Below are positions 34,152 to 43,824 of a stretch of DNA of 64,000 nt, in pieces. The DNA is from Bacillus subtilis. Its GTDB lineage: Bacteria > Bacillota > Bacilli > Bacillales > Bacillaceae_C. Made by a program: the position numbers and the translations under genes. Position 1 is the stretch's first letter. Each line of letters opens with the position of its first letter. The stretch is from contig NZ_VTQV01000012.1 in the NCBI RefSeq assembly GCF_008764245.1, forward strand, positions 1-64,000, written 5' to 3'. The notes under the pieces are model-generated. The model was given only the letters and a program-made list of their open reading frames with translations, did not search any database and was not told where the DNA came from.

Positions 34152-35066
34152 TTACTCATCACCGATAATTTTAACTTCCGTTTCTAGATCTACTCCAAAT
34201 TTATCTTTCACTGTTTTTTGTACATGCCGAATAAGCTGAATATAATCGGATGACGTTGCATGATCAACATTGACAATAAAGCCTGCATGTTTCGTAGACA
34301 CTTCGGCTCCACCAATTCTAGTTCCTTGTAAGCCGCTGTCTTGAATTAATTTTCCTGCATAATGATTAGGTGGACGTTTAAATACACTTCCACATGAAGG
34401 ATATTCTAATGGTTGTTTAGATTCACGTAAAAATGTATTTTCATCCATTTTTGCTTTAATGGCTGTTGGATTTCCTTTTACTAATTTGAATTTCGCGTCA
34501 ACGATAATATATTTTTTCTTGGCGAACACACTGTTTCTATAGGCAAAATCAAATTGATCTCGTCCTAGTGTTAAGATTTCACCTGAAGGAGTAATTACGG
34601 TGGAATGGGTTAGTACTTCTGAAATTTCTCCGCCATAGGCACCAGCATTCATAATCAAAGCTCCCCCAACTGTTCCTGGAATCCCACACGCAAACTCAAG
34701 ACCAGATAATTGAGAATCGAGAGCTGCTCTTGATACATCAATAATGCTTGCGCCACTACCGCAATAAATCTCTTCGTCCTTGACGCTAATTTTGTTAAAC
34801 TTCTCTAGACTTATGACAATGCCACGAATTCCCGAATCTCTTATAATCACATTTGTCCCTTTTCCCAGAATCGTCAAAGGGATTTCATGTTGAGCCGCAT
34901 ATTGGACAATCACTTGTAATTCTTCAATTTCACTAGGTATCGCAAAAATATCACTATTACCGCCCGTTTTAATAAAGGTATGTCTTGATAATGGTTCCGA
35001 TTGTAAAAACTCGACATGTGGTAATTTTTTTTGTAAATCTTTCATTATGTTCACAATTTCCATCAT
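34152..35066 (-). CDS. murB: UDP-N-acetylmuramate dehydrogenase (MurB)
   Basis: 304 residues, FAD-dependent enzyme making UDP-MurNAc for peptidoglycan. FAD site: TILGKGTNVIIRDSGIRGIVI. Substrate-loop motifs: FACGIPGTVGGALIMNAGAYGGEI, FAYRNSVF, PLEYPSCGSVFKRPP (catalytic serine) and a C-terminal GGAEVSTKHAGFIVN. Type II MurB, as in Gram-positives. I moved the start to ATG 35066: AGAGGCAG lies 6 bases before it and this N-terminus fits the family, whereas the longer frame adds a spurious hydrophobic stretch. Like the murG at 10842 it stands outside a cell-wall cluster. Confidence 0.93.
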   Translation of the reverse strand: MMEIVNIMKDLQKKLPHVEFLQSEPLSRHTFIKTGGNSDIFAIPSEIEELQVIVQYAAQHEIPLTILGKGTNVIIRDSGIRGIVISLEKFNKISVKDEEIYCGSGASIIDVSRAALDSQLSGLEFACGIPGTVGGALIMNAGAYGGEISEVLTHSTVITPSGEILTLGRDQFDFAYRNSVFAKKKYIIVDAKFKLVKGNPTAIKAKMDENTFLRESKQPLEYPSCGSVFKRPPNHYAGKLIQDSGLQGTRIGGAEVSTKHAGFIVNVDHATSSDYIQLIRHVQKTVKDKFGVDLETEVKIIGDE

Positions 35067-35238
35067 ATTATTCTGCCTCTTATAAATTATTTGCGAAAAT
35101 CTAAACTCCGCTCGCAACGGTTCAAAAAACATTATACTAAAAAAAGCGAGATGAATGCAGTATAAAAATAATGGGCTAACCATAATTAATATATTCATTC
35201 ATCTCCATTCCGTTCAAAATCTGCGTTTTATCTAGGCA

Positions 35239-36933
35239 TTACATTTGTTTAGGTGCCTGTATTCCTAATAATCTAAGTCCTTCTTCTAGCACGATCGTCG
35301 TGGCCTTGACAAGGGCCAATCGGGTTGTTAGACAATGATCGTTATGCAAGATTTTAATATGGGCATAATATTTATTAAAATCTTGGGAGAGTTGGATTAG
35401 ATATTTTGAAATTTCGGATGGTTCATGTTGCTGAAAACTCTTTTCGATGACTGAAGGAAATAGCATAAGTTGTTTGACAATCATCCAGCTTTCTTCTTCT
35501 ATTTTTCCCGTTAAATCCTTTGCGAGTTCCAATTGACCAGCTTTTCTCAAGATTGAACAGGCTCTTGCATGTGTATATTGCACATAAGGGCCTGTATTCC
35601 CTTCGAACTTTAACATATCCCCAAGAGAAAACTCAATATTATTTTGTTTTTCGTGTTTTAAATCATGAAAAATAATCGCCCCAACGCCTACCATTTTAGC
35701 TACTTCTTCTTTCATCGTTAAATTCGGGTTTTTTTCTTCAATATTCTTTTGGGCGAGTTGAATCGCTTCTTCAATCACTTTTTCCAATAATACAACTTTG
35801 CCTTTTCTCGTGGACATTTTTTTCCCATCCTTTAAAATAAACCCAAATGGGATATGAGAGATATTTTTTGCCCAAGGGTAATTCATTTTTTCTAAGACAT
35901 GGATTACTTGTTGAAAATGCAGACTTTGTTCTTGACCCACTATATAAAAAGCCTTGTCGAAATGGTAATGATGATAACGATAAATCGCAGCCGTTAAATC
36001 CCTTGTTGCATATAAAGTGGCACCATCTGATTTCTGGATTAAGCAAGGTGGTAGATTGAATTCTTTTAGATTGACAATTTGGGCACCATCTGACTGTTCA
36101 AGTAACTTAAGGTCGATCAGCTTTTTTACCGTTTCGTTCATTTTATCATTGTAGAAGGCTTCCCCATGGTAAGAATCAAAACGGACACTTAATAAATCAT
36201 AAATTTTAGTAAATTCCTGAAGGGATTCTTCACGAAACCATAACCACAGTTGATATGCTTCCTCATCCCCATCCTCTAATTTCTTAAACCACATTCTTGC
36301 CTCCTCTTCCAACCGTGCATCCTTCTCAGCCTCTGCATGAAATCTGACGTATAATGCTAATAATTCCTTGATCGGATTCTGTTTCACCTGCTGCTCATTT
36401 CCCCATAACTTATAAGCTACCATTAATTTTCCGAACTGCGTCCCCCAATCACCGAGATGGTTAATACGGATCGTTTTATAGCCACACTTTTCGGCAATAT
36501 GAGCTAACGAATTTCCTATTACGGTTGATCTTAAGTGCCCCATCGAAAATGGCTTAGCAATATTAGGAGAGGAAAAATCAACCACCACATTTTTGCTATT
36601 CCCGAAGCTCCATGAGCCATAATTTTTTCCATTTTGAATAATTTGTTCTAAAACATACTTCACAACCGTTTCCTTATGGAGGAAAGCATTCACATAAGGA
36701 CCTACAGCTACAATTTTACTAAACAAGGAATCCGTTAATTTCTCAGATAATCCTTTTGCTATTTCTTGTGGAGGTTTCCGCCATTTTTTGGCGAGTACAA
36801 AACACGGAAAAGCCAAATCACCTTGTTTTTCATGCTTGGGAATTTCTATTAGTTTTTCTATATCTTCATACGATAAAGCATCATCAACTTCCCCTGTAAT
36901 TCTTTTCGCATACTGTTTAATAACATGTAGCAT
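35239..36933 (-). CDS. argS: Arginyl-tRNA synthetase
   Basis: 564 residues, class I. The N-terminal additional domain has QGDLAFPCFVLAKK. The HIGH-type motif is KPFSMGHLRSTVIGN (about residues 126-140), NHLGDWGTQFGKL is characteristic of ArgRS, and KMSTRKG is the KMSKS loop (about 374). The C-terminal anticodon domain ends LRLLGIQAPKQM. A T-box leader with Arg specifier CGC precedes it (36962-37192). Bacillus argS is usually not T-box controlled, so this may be a second or replacement argS. The ATG at 36933 is preferred because AAGGGTG lies 8 bases upstream; two GTG codons precede it in frame. Confidence 0.93.
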   Translation of the reverse strand: MLHVIKQYAKRITGEVDDALSYEDIEKLIEIPKHEKQGDLAFPCFVLAKKWRKPPQEIAKGLSEKLTDSLFSKIVAVGPYVNAFLHKETVVKYVLEQIIQNGKNYGSWSFGNSKNVVVDFSSPNIAKPFSMGHLRSTVIGNSLAHIAEKCGYKTIRINHLGDWGTQFGKLMVAYKLWGNEQQVKQNPIKELLALYVRFHAEAEKDARLEEEARMWFKKLEDGDEEAYQLWLWFREESLQEFTKIYDLLSVRFDSYHGEAFYNDKMNETVKKLIDLKLLEQSDGAQIVNLKEFNLPPCLIQKSDGATLYATRDLTAAIYRYHHYHFDKAFYIVGQEQSLHFQQVIHVLEKMNYPWAKNISHIPFGFILKDGKKMSTRKGKVVLLEKVIEEAIQLAQKNIEEKNPNLTMKEEVAKMVGVGAIIFHDLKHEKQNNIEFSLGDMLKFEGNTGPYVQYTHARACSILRKAGQLELAKDLTGKIEEESWMIVKQLMLFPSVIEKSFQQHEPSEISKYLIQLSQDFNKYYAHIKILHNDHCLTTRLALVKATTIVLEEGLRLLGIQAPKQM

Positions 36934-36961
36934 CACCACTTCACCCTTCCATTTTTAAAAT

Positions 36962-37192
36962 AAAAAAATCTCGCCTCTAAAATGAGAGACGAGATGAATC
37001 GCGGTACCACTCTTATTGTTCATATTGAACCTGCTTTTATGCTTTAACGGAAATTCTCCGGCTAAACCCTACTGTACTTTCAGGCTGCTCCTCAGAAGTG
37101 CGTTTCGTGAACAAACAGACTGCTAGGCTCACACCAACCCTAACTCGCTTAAGTCGTGTTGATCATTACTCTCTTCGTCAAAGGATTTCTCG
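36962..37192 (-). promoter_or_regulatory. T-box riboswitch (Arg, specifier CGC) controlling argS
   Basis: On the minus strand: stem I base GAAG with the AGAGTAATGA loop motif; the specifier CGC (37100-37102) within GAAACGCACTTC, followed by the usual purine and the closing CTTC; the T-box AGAGTGGTACCGCGATTC (about 36998-37013); and the terminator ATCTCGTCTCT.../...AGAGGCGAGAT with TTTTTTT (36962-36995). CGC is an arginine codon, matching argS. Uncharged tRNA-Arg should stabilise the antiterminator. Confidence 0.93.
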
Positions 37193-37253
37193 ATTGATTT
37201 TCGTCATTATAATCGATTGCTTACGAAAAAGCAACCTCTTTTTAGAATGCTTA

Positions 37254-37763
37254 TCAAACAATCAGATCCCGTAATTGACTATAAATTTCCGTCATTTCTT
37301 CAAGGCTCATTCGCACAAGACCACTCGTTGATGGAGCCACAAAATCAATGACTCCGTGAATGGTTTGATCAGGTTGGCGCCCCCATTCTGCTTTTCTTTT
37401 ACCGGAAAATTGTAGATAAACCCCTTTGCCTACGAAGCAAACTATTTTCGGTTGATAAAAACGGATTTTTTCTTCTAATACTTCTTTACCTTGCCGATAT
37501 TCTTCCTTTGTAATTTCAGCCGCATTTCTCGTTGGCCTAGGAACTATATTCGTAAAGCCATATCCTTGTTCAAAAAGGGCGTCCCCTTCATTTGGAAAAT
37601 ATCTCCGCTCCGTAAGTCCTGCTTCAAATAAAACCTTCCAAAATTTATTCGTTGGATTCGCATAATGATGACCGGTTTCACTCGAACGAATACTCGGGTT
37701 AAAACCAACAAACAGCAGTTTTAACCCTTTTTTCAGATGATCTGGAACGGGTTTTAGTGACAT
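37254..37763 (-). CDS. Mug/TDG-type mismatch-specific DNA glycosylase
   Basis: 169 residues of the uracil-DNA glycosylase superfamily. Motif I is LLFVGFNPSIRSSETGHHYANPTNKFW; the asparagine in GFNPS is the expected catalytic position of Mug. A central ITKEEYRQGKEVL and IVCFVGKGVY form the fold core, and the second loop is APSTSGLVRMSLEE. Mug enzymes remove uracil or ethenocytosine opposite guanine. It lies 9 bases after the DDAH-like gene, so they are probably cotranscribed; I see no functional link. Confidence 0.85.
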   Translation of the reverse strand: MSLKPVPDHLKKGLKLLFVGFNPSIRSSETGHHYANPTNKFWKVLFEAGLTERRYFPNEGDALFEQGYGFTNIVPRPTRNAAEITKEEYRQGKEVLEEKIRFYQPKIVCFVGKGVYLQFSGKRKAEWGRQPDQTIHGVIDFVAPSTSGLVRMSLEEMTEIYSQLRDLIV

Positions 37764-37772
37764 TATGTTTCT

Positions 37773-38624
37773 TTACCTCCTTAAAATCGGTAAGGTGCAG
37801 CACCGAAAAGATCCTCCTGATTTAATAATCTCAGATAAATCAATTTCCATAACGGTATACCCTTTATTTCTTAATTGTTGATTGACTTTTTGATTAACAG
37901 GTAAACTAAAAAGTCTTTTGTTTCCGATCGATAGTACATTTGTTCCGAGTGTGAATTGTTCATCTTCCGTGACCTCAATAAGGTTAAATTTTCCCTTTAA
38001 TATTGCAAGCGTATCTTCATCAAATGCCCGAGGAAAAACCAAGGCTTCCTCCGCAGATAAAATATTAAAGACACAATCAAGATGTAAATACTTATCTTGA
38101 AACGGAATGGGAACGATGTGATATTCAGGAAGAGCTTTTTCTAAATAGTGAATTGCTCGTATGTTTGTACGGCTGCTGACACCTATATAAACAGTTGTAC
38201 CGTCGACCATGACATCGCCGCCTTCAATCACCCCTTCTTGGATGTCCAAATAAGGCAGTTGGTGGAGAGATAACCTATCCTTTAATTCTATTTCTTCGCC
38301 TTGGCGTACACCTTTCGCCATTTGCGACACACAAACTTGGTGGCCAATGGTAAAACCAATATCCCTTGTAAAAACTTGTTCGGGATATTCTTTTTTAGGT
38401 GGTATGGTTAAAACCTCTACTCCACATTCACGTAATGATTTTATAAATTGATGATGTTGCTTTACAGCAAGATGATGATCGATTTGCTGGTCATCATAAT
38501 GCTTTTGGGTTTCGTTAATAATTTCGCGGATCGCCATATATTTCGGTTCGCATAAAATCACCTTTGCTAAAAGCCCATATTCATTGTTGCAAAATACATT
38601 CTCTCGTTTATCTTTAAATATCAT
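37773..38624 (-). CDS. Dimethylarginine dimethylaminohydrolase-like (amidinotransferase fold) protein
   Basis: 283 residues of the guanidino-modifying superfamily. The motifs are FTRDIGF, EGGDVMVDG, HLDCVFNIL (catalytic histidine) and the C-terminal catalytic cysteine in SGGSFRCCTLPI. It resembles B. subtilis YkgA and DDAH enzymes, which cleave methylated arginine to citrulline. Arginine-, ornithine- or N-succinylarginine-type substrates are also possible. A proline/arginine metabolic setting (argS, proBA nearby) is suggestive but not proof. Confidence 0.75.
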   Translation of the reverse strand: MIFKDKRENVFCNNEYGLLAKVILCEPKYMAIREIINETQKHYDDQQIDHHLAVKQHHQFIKSLRECGVEVLTIPPKKEYPEQVFTRDIGFTIGHQVCVSQMAKGVRQGEEIELKDRLSLHQLPYLDIQEGVIEGGDVMVDGTTVYIGVSSRTNIRAIHYLEKALPEYHIVPIPFQDKYLHLDCVFNILSAEEALVFPRAFDEDTLAILKGKFNLIEVTEDEQFTLGTNVLSIGNKRLFSLPVNQKVNQQLRNKGYTVMEIDLSEIIKSGGSFRCCTLPILRR

Positions 38625-38731
38625 CGTTTATCTCCTTGTTGTTCTAATAATTTGATTTAAACAAAGATTAGAGGTGGTTGGCAACTAAAATGACAATGAT
38701 GAGTAATATTGCAACACCTTGCTACAATGCA

Positions 38732-38769
38732 AAAAAGTAACTAATCAGCCTTTTGACCAGTTACTTTTT
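38732..38769 (-). terminator. Terminator of proB-proA-ilvE
   Basis: AAAAAGTAACT pairs with AGTTACTTTTT (11 bp, 16-base loop), giving a T-run on both strands. It lies 6 bases past the ilvE stop at 38775. Confidence 0.85.
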
Positions 38770-38774
38770 TAAAA

Positions 38775-39845
38775 TTATTCTTCTACTTTCATCACCCAGT
38801 TTAATGGATCTGCTACTTTTCCAGTTTGGATGCCTGTTAAAGTATCATAAAGCTTTTTTGATAGTTCTCCGGTTTTTCCATTATGAATGGTGAGTTTAAG
38901 ATCATTCCAGAAAAGCTCTCCAATAGGTGAAATGACTGCTGCTGTACCAGTACCAAAGGCTTCTTCTAGTTTACCTTCTTTATAGGCTTGATAAACTTCC
39001 TCCATAGAAATTTTTCTTTCTACTACCGGCATTTCCCAGTACTTTAGTAATTCTATGACAGATTTTCTCGTAATCCCTTGCAAAATGCTCCCATTTACTG
39101 CTGGCGTGATAATTTCTCCGTCGATTTTAAAGAACACATTCATACTGCCTACTTCCTCAATATATTTGTGTTCTTTCCCATCTAACCATAGGACTTGTGA
39201 ATAGCCTTCTTTTTCAGCCACCTCTTGCGCTTTCAAAGCACTTGCATAGTTACCCGCTGTTTTGGCATCTCCCGTTCCGCCCTTCACTGCACGCACATAT
39301 TCGCTTTCCACCGCAATTTTAACGGGATTCATTCCCTCTTTGTAATAAGCACCGACTGGAGATAAAATAATCACAAATTGGTAGGTTGTCGATGGTGCGA
39401 CACCTAAATACGGCTCAGTTGCAAAAACAAATGGACGAATATAAAGGGAAGTCCCTTCCTTCGTAGGGATCCAATCACGGTCAATGGAAATTAACTTTTT
39501 TAATGCCTCTAAAGCTAAATCTTCATCAATTTCCGGTATACATAGCCGCTGATTGGATCGATTCATGCGTTTCATATTTTCATCCGGCCTAAACAGTAAT
39601 ACATCCTGATCTTTCGTGACATATGCTTTCAGGCCTTCGAAAACGGTTTGACCATAATGGAAAATAATGGCAGCAGGATCTAATACAATCGGTTGATAGG
39701 GGATAATTCTAGGGTCAAACCAGCCTTTTTCTTCCGAATAGTCCATTACAAACATATGATCAGTAAAATAACGACCGAAAGGCAGTTGTTCATCAATTGG
39801 TTTTTCTTTTTTATTTTTGCTTAATTGTACTTTAATTTCTTGCAT
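38775..39845 (-). CDS. ilvE: Branched-chain amino acid aminotransferase
   Basis: 356 residues, fold type IV PLP enzyme. The N-terminus LPFGRYFTDHMFVMDYSEEKGW and HYGQTVFEGLKAY match B. subtilis YbgE/IlvE. The PLP lysine lies in VKGGTGDAKTAGNYASAL, and the carboxylate site in EEAFGTGTAAVISPIG. It makes the last step to Val, Ile and Leu and the first step in their breakdown. It follows proA by 19 bases with AAGGAG 8 bases before ATG 39845, no terminator between, and a strong terminator after it, so it is probably read with proBA under the proline T-box. That pairing is unusual. Confidence 0.93.
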   Translation of the reverse strand: MQEIKVQLSKNKKEKPIDEQLPFGRYFTDHMFVMDYSEEKGWFDPRIIPYQPIVLDPAAIIFHYGQTVFEGLKAYVTKDQDVLLFRPDENMKRMNRSNQRLCIPEIDEDLALEALKKLISIDRDWIPTKEGTSLYIRPFVFATEPYLGVAPSTTYQFVIILSPVGAYYKEGMNPVKIAVESEYVRAVKGGTGDAKTAGNYASALKAQEVAEKEGYSQVLWLDGKEHKYIEEVGSMNVFFKIDGEIITPAVNGSILQGITRKSVIELLKYWEMPVVERKISMEEVYQAYKEGKLEEAFGTGTAAVISPIGELFWNDLKLTIHNGKTGELSKKLYDTLTGIQTGKVADPLNWVMKVEE

Positions 39846-39864
39846 ATGGCGTTCTCCTTCTCGA

Positions 39865-41112
39865 TTAATTTCGTATTTGTCCACTCCCATAAATGAAGAA
39901 CTTACTTGAAGTAAGGGCTTCTAATCCCATGGGACCTCGTGCATGCAATTTTTGCGTGCTAATTCCTATTTCCGCCCCGTACCCAAACTCGAATCCATCC
40001 GTAAATCGTGTAGAAGCATTATGATAGACAGCCGCGGCATCGACACTATTTAAAAATTGGGCAGCATGTTGATCATTTCTTGTTATAATGGACTCTGAAT
40101 GTTGGGTTCCGTAATGATTGATATGCTGAATCGCTTCTTGAACAGTGGAGACGATTTTCATACTAATGGTTAAACCTAAATATTCTGTTGCCCAATCCTC
40201 TTCTGTTGCCACAAGAATATTATGACACTTCTTTCTAATCATTTCATCTCCGTAAATTTCCACATTCTTATCTTGAAATTCTTGAACAAGTTCTTTTCCG
40301 TATTTTTCAAACCATTTTTCATGAATTAGTAAAGTTTCGATTGTATTACATACAGAAGGCCGTTGGATTTTCGCATTTAAAGCAACATCCTTTGCCATTT
40401 CCCATTCGGCCGACTCGTCAATAAAAACATGACAGTTCCCTGCACCTGTCTCAATCACCGGAACGGTTGATTCTCGCATGACGGTTTCAATTAATTGTTT
40501 TCCACCCCTTGGTATAAGGACATCTAAATATTCATTTAAGCGAAATAATTCTTTCGCTGTTTCGCGGCTTGTATCTTCCAATAATTGGACCGACTCATGA
40601 GGTAATCGACTTTTTTTCAATGCGGTATGAATGACTTTTACAATCGCTGTGTTTGAATGTTTTGCAGAGGAACTCCCTCTTAGAACAACTGCATTCCCTG
40701 TTTTTAAAGCCAAGGTCGCCGCGTCAATCGTGACGTTTGGTCTCGCTTCATAGATCATGCCGATCACCCCGACTGGTACACGTTTCTTATATATATGCAA
40801 TCCATTCTCTTTCTCTATTTCTTCTATTGTCTCTCCAATTGGATCCTTAAGATTGATTAAGAGTTCAATCGCCTGCGCCATTGCTTGGATACGATCTTCA
40901 TTTAGCATGATTCGATCCAATATGGCAGGAGAGATTCCATTTTCCTTTCCAAACTGCAAATCTTTTTCATTAGCAGAAAGTATTTCTTGTTGTGATGCTT
41001 TTAACTCATCGGCAATCAGCTTTAAAGCTTGATTTTTTTCCGCTGTTGTCACATTGACTAAAGCATAGCTTGCTTGCTTTGCTGCTAAACCTTTCGCTCT
41101 TACTTCACTCAT
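39865..41112 (-). CDS. proA: Gamma-glutamyl phosphate reductase (ProA)
   Basis: 415 residues of the aldehyde dehydrogenase superfamily; reduces glutamyl-5-phosphate to glutamate-5-semialdehyde with NADPH in proline synthesis. Motifs: [41 protein letters not shown], catalytic cysteine in [13 protein letters not shown] (about residue 254), and the C-terminal [17 protein letters not shown] with [12 protein letters not shown]. Full length. It follows proB by 20 bases in the same T-box-controlled unit. Confidence 0.96.
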   Translation of the reverse strand: MSEVRAKGLAAKQASYALVNVTTAEKNQALKLIADELKASQQEILSANEKDLQFGKENGISPAILDRIMLNEDRIQAMAQAIELLINLKDPIGETIEEIEKENGLHIYKKRVPVGVIGMIYEARPNVTIDAATLALKTGNAVVLRGSSSAKHSNTAIVKVIHTALKKSRLPHESVQLLEDTSRETAKELFRLNEYLDVLIPRGGKQLIETVMRESTVPVIETGAGNCHVFIDESAEWEMAKDVALNAKIQRPSVCNTIETLLIHEKWFEKYGKELVQEFQDKNVEIYGDEMIRKKCHNILVATEEDWATEYLGLTISMKIVSTVQEAIQHINHYGTQHSESIITRNDQHAAQFLNSVDAAAVYHNASTRFTDGFEFGYGAEIGISTQKLHARGPMGLEALTSSKFFIYGSGQIRN

Positions 41113-41132
41113 ACATCTATACCCCTTCCCAT

Positions 41133-42224
41133 TTAAATTTGTACCCAGCGATCGCGATGGATCACTTCCATGGTTGGTTTTATTTCCTTCTCAACTTGCC
41201 GCTTTTCAATCGTTCTTTTTAAATCATCTGATGAGTAACTTACTTCTCCTTTTCCTAATAAACCATGATTTCCGAAAACTTCCACTACATCTCCCTTTTG
41301 GAATGTACCTTGCACTTTAAACACCCCTGCAGGTAAAAGGCTTTTTCCATTATGAAGGATCGCATCTTCTGCGCCTTGATCCACATAAATTCGGCCTGAT
41401 AATGCCGAATGGAGGGCAATCCATTGACGATTGGTATTAATGGAGGGAATGGATGGATTAGAAATATAGGTTCCATCTCCCTCACCTTGTAAAATCGTCA
41501 TCAATTTATTAGCTCCTTTTCCTTGTCCGATAAAAACAGGGACACCTAAAGAATGCGCTGTTTTTGCTGCTAGAAGCTTAGAATGCATACCTCCAGTTCC
41601 AACCTTTGATCCAATTTCATCTGCAGATGCTATTAGCTCATCAGGAATTTGCTCTAGGTAATCTAATCTTTTGGCATCTGGGTGTATGCGAGGATTGGCT
41701 GTATAGATTCCATTAATATCTGTTAGGATCATTAGTTGATCGACGTGGAGAAAACCACTGACAAGGGCAGATAACATATCGTTATCTCCAAAGGTCAATT
41801 CCTCAACTGAAACTGTGTCGTTTTCATTAATGATGGGTAAAATGCCTCTTTCGAGTAGTTCAGTCAGCGTCGCAAAGGCATTTCGATACCTCTCTCTATC
41901 CGTAAAATCTGATCTCGTTAATAAGATTTGCGCTGGAATAATATCAAATTCTTTAAACTTCTCAATATATAATTGGATTAAGCGACTTTGTCCAACAGCC
42001 GCCGCCGCTTGCTTACCTTTCAAAGTAACAGGGCGACTCGGATAGCCCAAACAAGCAAACCCAGCAGCGACAGCCCCAGAAGACACAAGGATTACTTCAT
42101 GCTTTGCATCTCGCAATGTAGCAATGGCATGAATATGGTCGGAAAATTTTTCCAGATCGATTTCTCCCTTGTCATTTGTTAGGGAACTACTCCCAATTTT
42201 CACTACAATACGTTGCTTTTTCAT
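41133..42224 (-). CDS. proB: Glutamate 5-kinase (ProB)
   Basis: 363 residues. The amino-acid kinase domain opens [13 protein letters not shown], with [23 protein letters not shown] and [15 protein letters not shown]-terminal PUA domain (about 275-360) includes [13 protein letters not shown] and [20 protein letters not shown]. It phosphorylates glutamate, the first and feedback-inhibited step of proline synthesis. The ATG at 42224 is chosen because AGGTGA lies 5 bases upstream; the longer frame would run into the T-box terminator. First gene of the proB-proA-ilvE unit. Confidence 0.95.
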   Translation of the reverse strand: MKKQRIVVKIGSSSLTNDKGEIDLEKFSDHIHAIATLRDAKHEVILVSSGAVAAGFACLGYPSRPVTLKGKQAAAAVGQSRLIQLYIEKFKEFDIIPAQILLTRSDFTDRERYRNAFATLTELLERGILPIINENDTVSVEELTFGDNDMLSALVSGFLHVDQLMILTDINGIYTANPRIHPDAKRLDYLEQIPDELIASADEIGSKVGTGGMHSKLLAAKTAHSLGVPVFIGQGKGANKLMTILQGEGDGTYISNPSIPSINTNRQWIALHSALSGRIYVDQGAEDAILHNGKSLLPAGVFKVQGTFQKGDVVEVFGNHGLLGKGEVSYSSDDLKRTIEKRQVEKEIKPTMEVIHRDRWVQI

Positions 42225-42252
42225 TTTAATCACCTGGTGTATGAAATAATAT

Positions 42253-42500
42253 AAAAAAAGCTCACTCATCCTTAAAAATTAAGGACGAAAGAGCTTTATC
42301 TTCCGCGGTACCACCATAATTGGATGTCTTCATTGCATCCCACTTTTCCTATAACGCAAGGTTTGCGCTCATGTTTTGCATGAGACTCTAAAGGCAGGTT
42401 CAGCGGGTCGGTTGTGATGAAATTTTCCAGCATATCAATTTCACTCTCTTGCACTCCAAACACCGCGTACTAATCCTTTTTCTTCGTTCGTCAATTTTCT
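42253..42500 (-). promoter_or_regulatory. T-box riboswitch (Pro, specifier CCU) controlling proB-proA-ilvE
   Basis: On the minus strand the stem I base is AAAGG...CCTTT, with GATTAGTA on the 5' side and GAACCTG on the 3' side. The specifier is CCT (42396-42398), a proline codon followed by G. The T-box sequence ATGGTGGTACCGCGGAAG lies at about 42303-42320. The terminator stem AAAGCTC...GTCCTTAA / TTAAGGAT...GAGCTTT ends in seven Ts (42253-42300). Proline T-boxes on proBA are known in Bacillus. Confidence 0.93.
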
Positions 42501-42577
42501 AATATTATGACGAATTTATCCTAAAAAGTCAAGGGGAAAGAGACTTAAAAACAAGACCTCTTTCCCTTTTCTGCTTT

Positions 42578-42862
42578 TTATTGCTGATAGTGTTTCCGAC
42601 AAAATTCAAAGACCAGTTTCTCTTCATCCTCTTCAAGAGCAAAGTCTAAAATTGCATTTGAATTTTTTTCCATAAATTCATAGTGTAGAATGCTTTGCGT
42701 CTGATTCACATCGGCAAAAATCACCCTAAGTACTAAGCCATTTTCAGTAAATAATTCATCATCTTCCGGTACTTCAATTTGAAGAAAGAATTCATAGCGA
42801 ATTCCATCAAGGATCCCGGTTGGATCATGTAATTCCTCGACTGTATATCCGGTTATATTCAT
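42578..42862 (-). CDS. Small acidic protein, DUF6509-like
   Basis: 94 residues, acidic, opening MNITGYTVEELHDPTGILDGIRYEFFL and carrying IEVPEDDELFTENGLVLRVIFAD. This pattern resembles a small Bacillus family I recall as DUF6509; the assignment is tentative and the function is unknown. It follows the DedA gene by 15 bases with its own ribosome site (AAGGAAT), so the two are probably cotranscribed. No signal peptide or membrane segment is present. Confidence 0.6.
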   Translation of the reverse strand: MNITGYTVEELHDPTGILDGIRYEFFLQIEVPEDDELFTENGLVLRVIFADVNQTQSILHYEFMEKNSNAILDFALEEDEEKLVFEFCRKHYQQ

Positions 42863-42877
42863 CGTTTATTCCTTCTC

Positions 42878-43483
42878 TCATGTCTGTCTCTTCTTAAAAA
42901 ATAGGCCTATCCCAATTATTAATAATATAGCTAATCCAATATATACGAAATTTGAGTATACGTCCATTATTTCCACAATTTTTGTCCAAGATTCCCCGAC
43001 TGCTGCTCCAATACTAACTAAAAGTATATTCCACATAAATGTTCCTAAAAGTGATAACAGAAAAAATGGCAGAAAATGCATGCGGGCCATCCCGGCGGGA
43101 ATCGAAATTAAACTACGGATTAAAGGAATAAAGCGGCAGAAAAAAACGGTCCACGCTCCATGTGTCTGAAACCATTTCTCTGCCCTTTGGATATCTTCGC
43201 TCTTTAAACGGAGAAGATGCCCCCAGCGTCCAACAATTTTTTCGATCTGATCAGCATTCACTAAATAACCGATCCCGTACAATATGACAGCTCCAAGCAC
43301 AGACCCTAATGTAGCAAACCAGACGACACCTATGATTGTTAACTCGGAATTGGTCGTCATAAATCCCCCGAAAGTGAGAATGACCTCAGAGGGAATTGGT
43401 GGGAAAATATTTTCAATCATAATTAAAAAGAGAATCCCGATATAACCGTAATTTTCCATAATATCGATAATCCAAGTATCCAT
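42878..43483 (-). CDS. DedA-family membrane protein
   Basis: 201 residues. IGILFLIMIENIFPPIPSEVILTFGGF is the DedA signature with the conserved E and P residues. FQTHGAWTVFFCRFIPLIRSLISIPAGMARM is the second signature with the arginine and glycine residues of the re-entrant loop. There are four or five membrane segments and a basic C-terminus. DedA proteins scramble or recycle membrane phospholipids and undecaprenyl phosphate, supported for several Bacillus members. The exact substrate is not shown. Confidence 0.9.
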   Translation of the reverse strand: MDTWIIDIMENYGYIGILFLIMIENIFPPIPSEVILTFGGFMTTNSELTIIGVVWFATLGSVLGAVILYGIGYLVNADQIEKIVGRWGHLLRLKSEDIQRAEKWFQTHGAWTVFFCRFIPLIRSLISIPAGMARMHFLPFFLLSLLGTFMWNILLVSIGAAVGESWTKIVEIMDVYSNFVYIGLAILLIIGIGLFFKKRQT

Positions 43484-43793
43484 TCAAACACTCCTATACT
43501 TTGAAAAAACTTGTCTATTTTATTTTACAGCAATCTGAATCATTTTATCACTGGGAATTTATATGTATAAATACGTAAAGTTACCCTATTCATAGGCCGT
43601 TGGTACAGCGAAAGATCATAGGGTTGTATTTTCAATAAAATAAAAGCTTAGCGATAACAGAAAGTTTGCTTTGACATAATAAGCAAGGGCATTCACCCCA
43701 ATTTATTAGCCAGCCTCATATCATATTTCATTACAGCATCGACCAGAATCTTTTCGACAAAATTCGAGGTGTGCTGGAGGTTGATTTACACCT

Positions 43794-43824
43794 GGTACTA
43801 AGAGCGAGAATGAGTTTTAGTACC
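43794..43824. repeat. Hairpin with repeated ACCTGGTACTA units
   Basis: GGTACTAA (43794-43801) and TTAGTACC (43817-43824) are perfect 8-bp arms. ACCTGGTACTA occurs in direct repeat at about 43790 and 43822. The surrounding region 43484-43917 has no gene I can support. A 30-codon minus-strand stretch at about 43690-43785 looks weakly coding but is closed by stops. Confidence 0.5.

Noticed and set aside
36962-37192. tRNA gene in the argS leader
   Set aside because: The structured region is a T-box (TGGTACCGCG, specifier and terminator present); no cloverleaf is seen.
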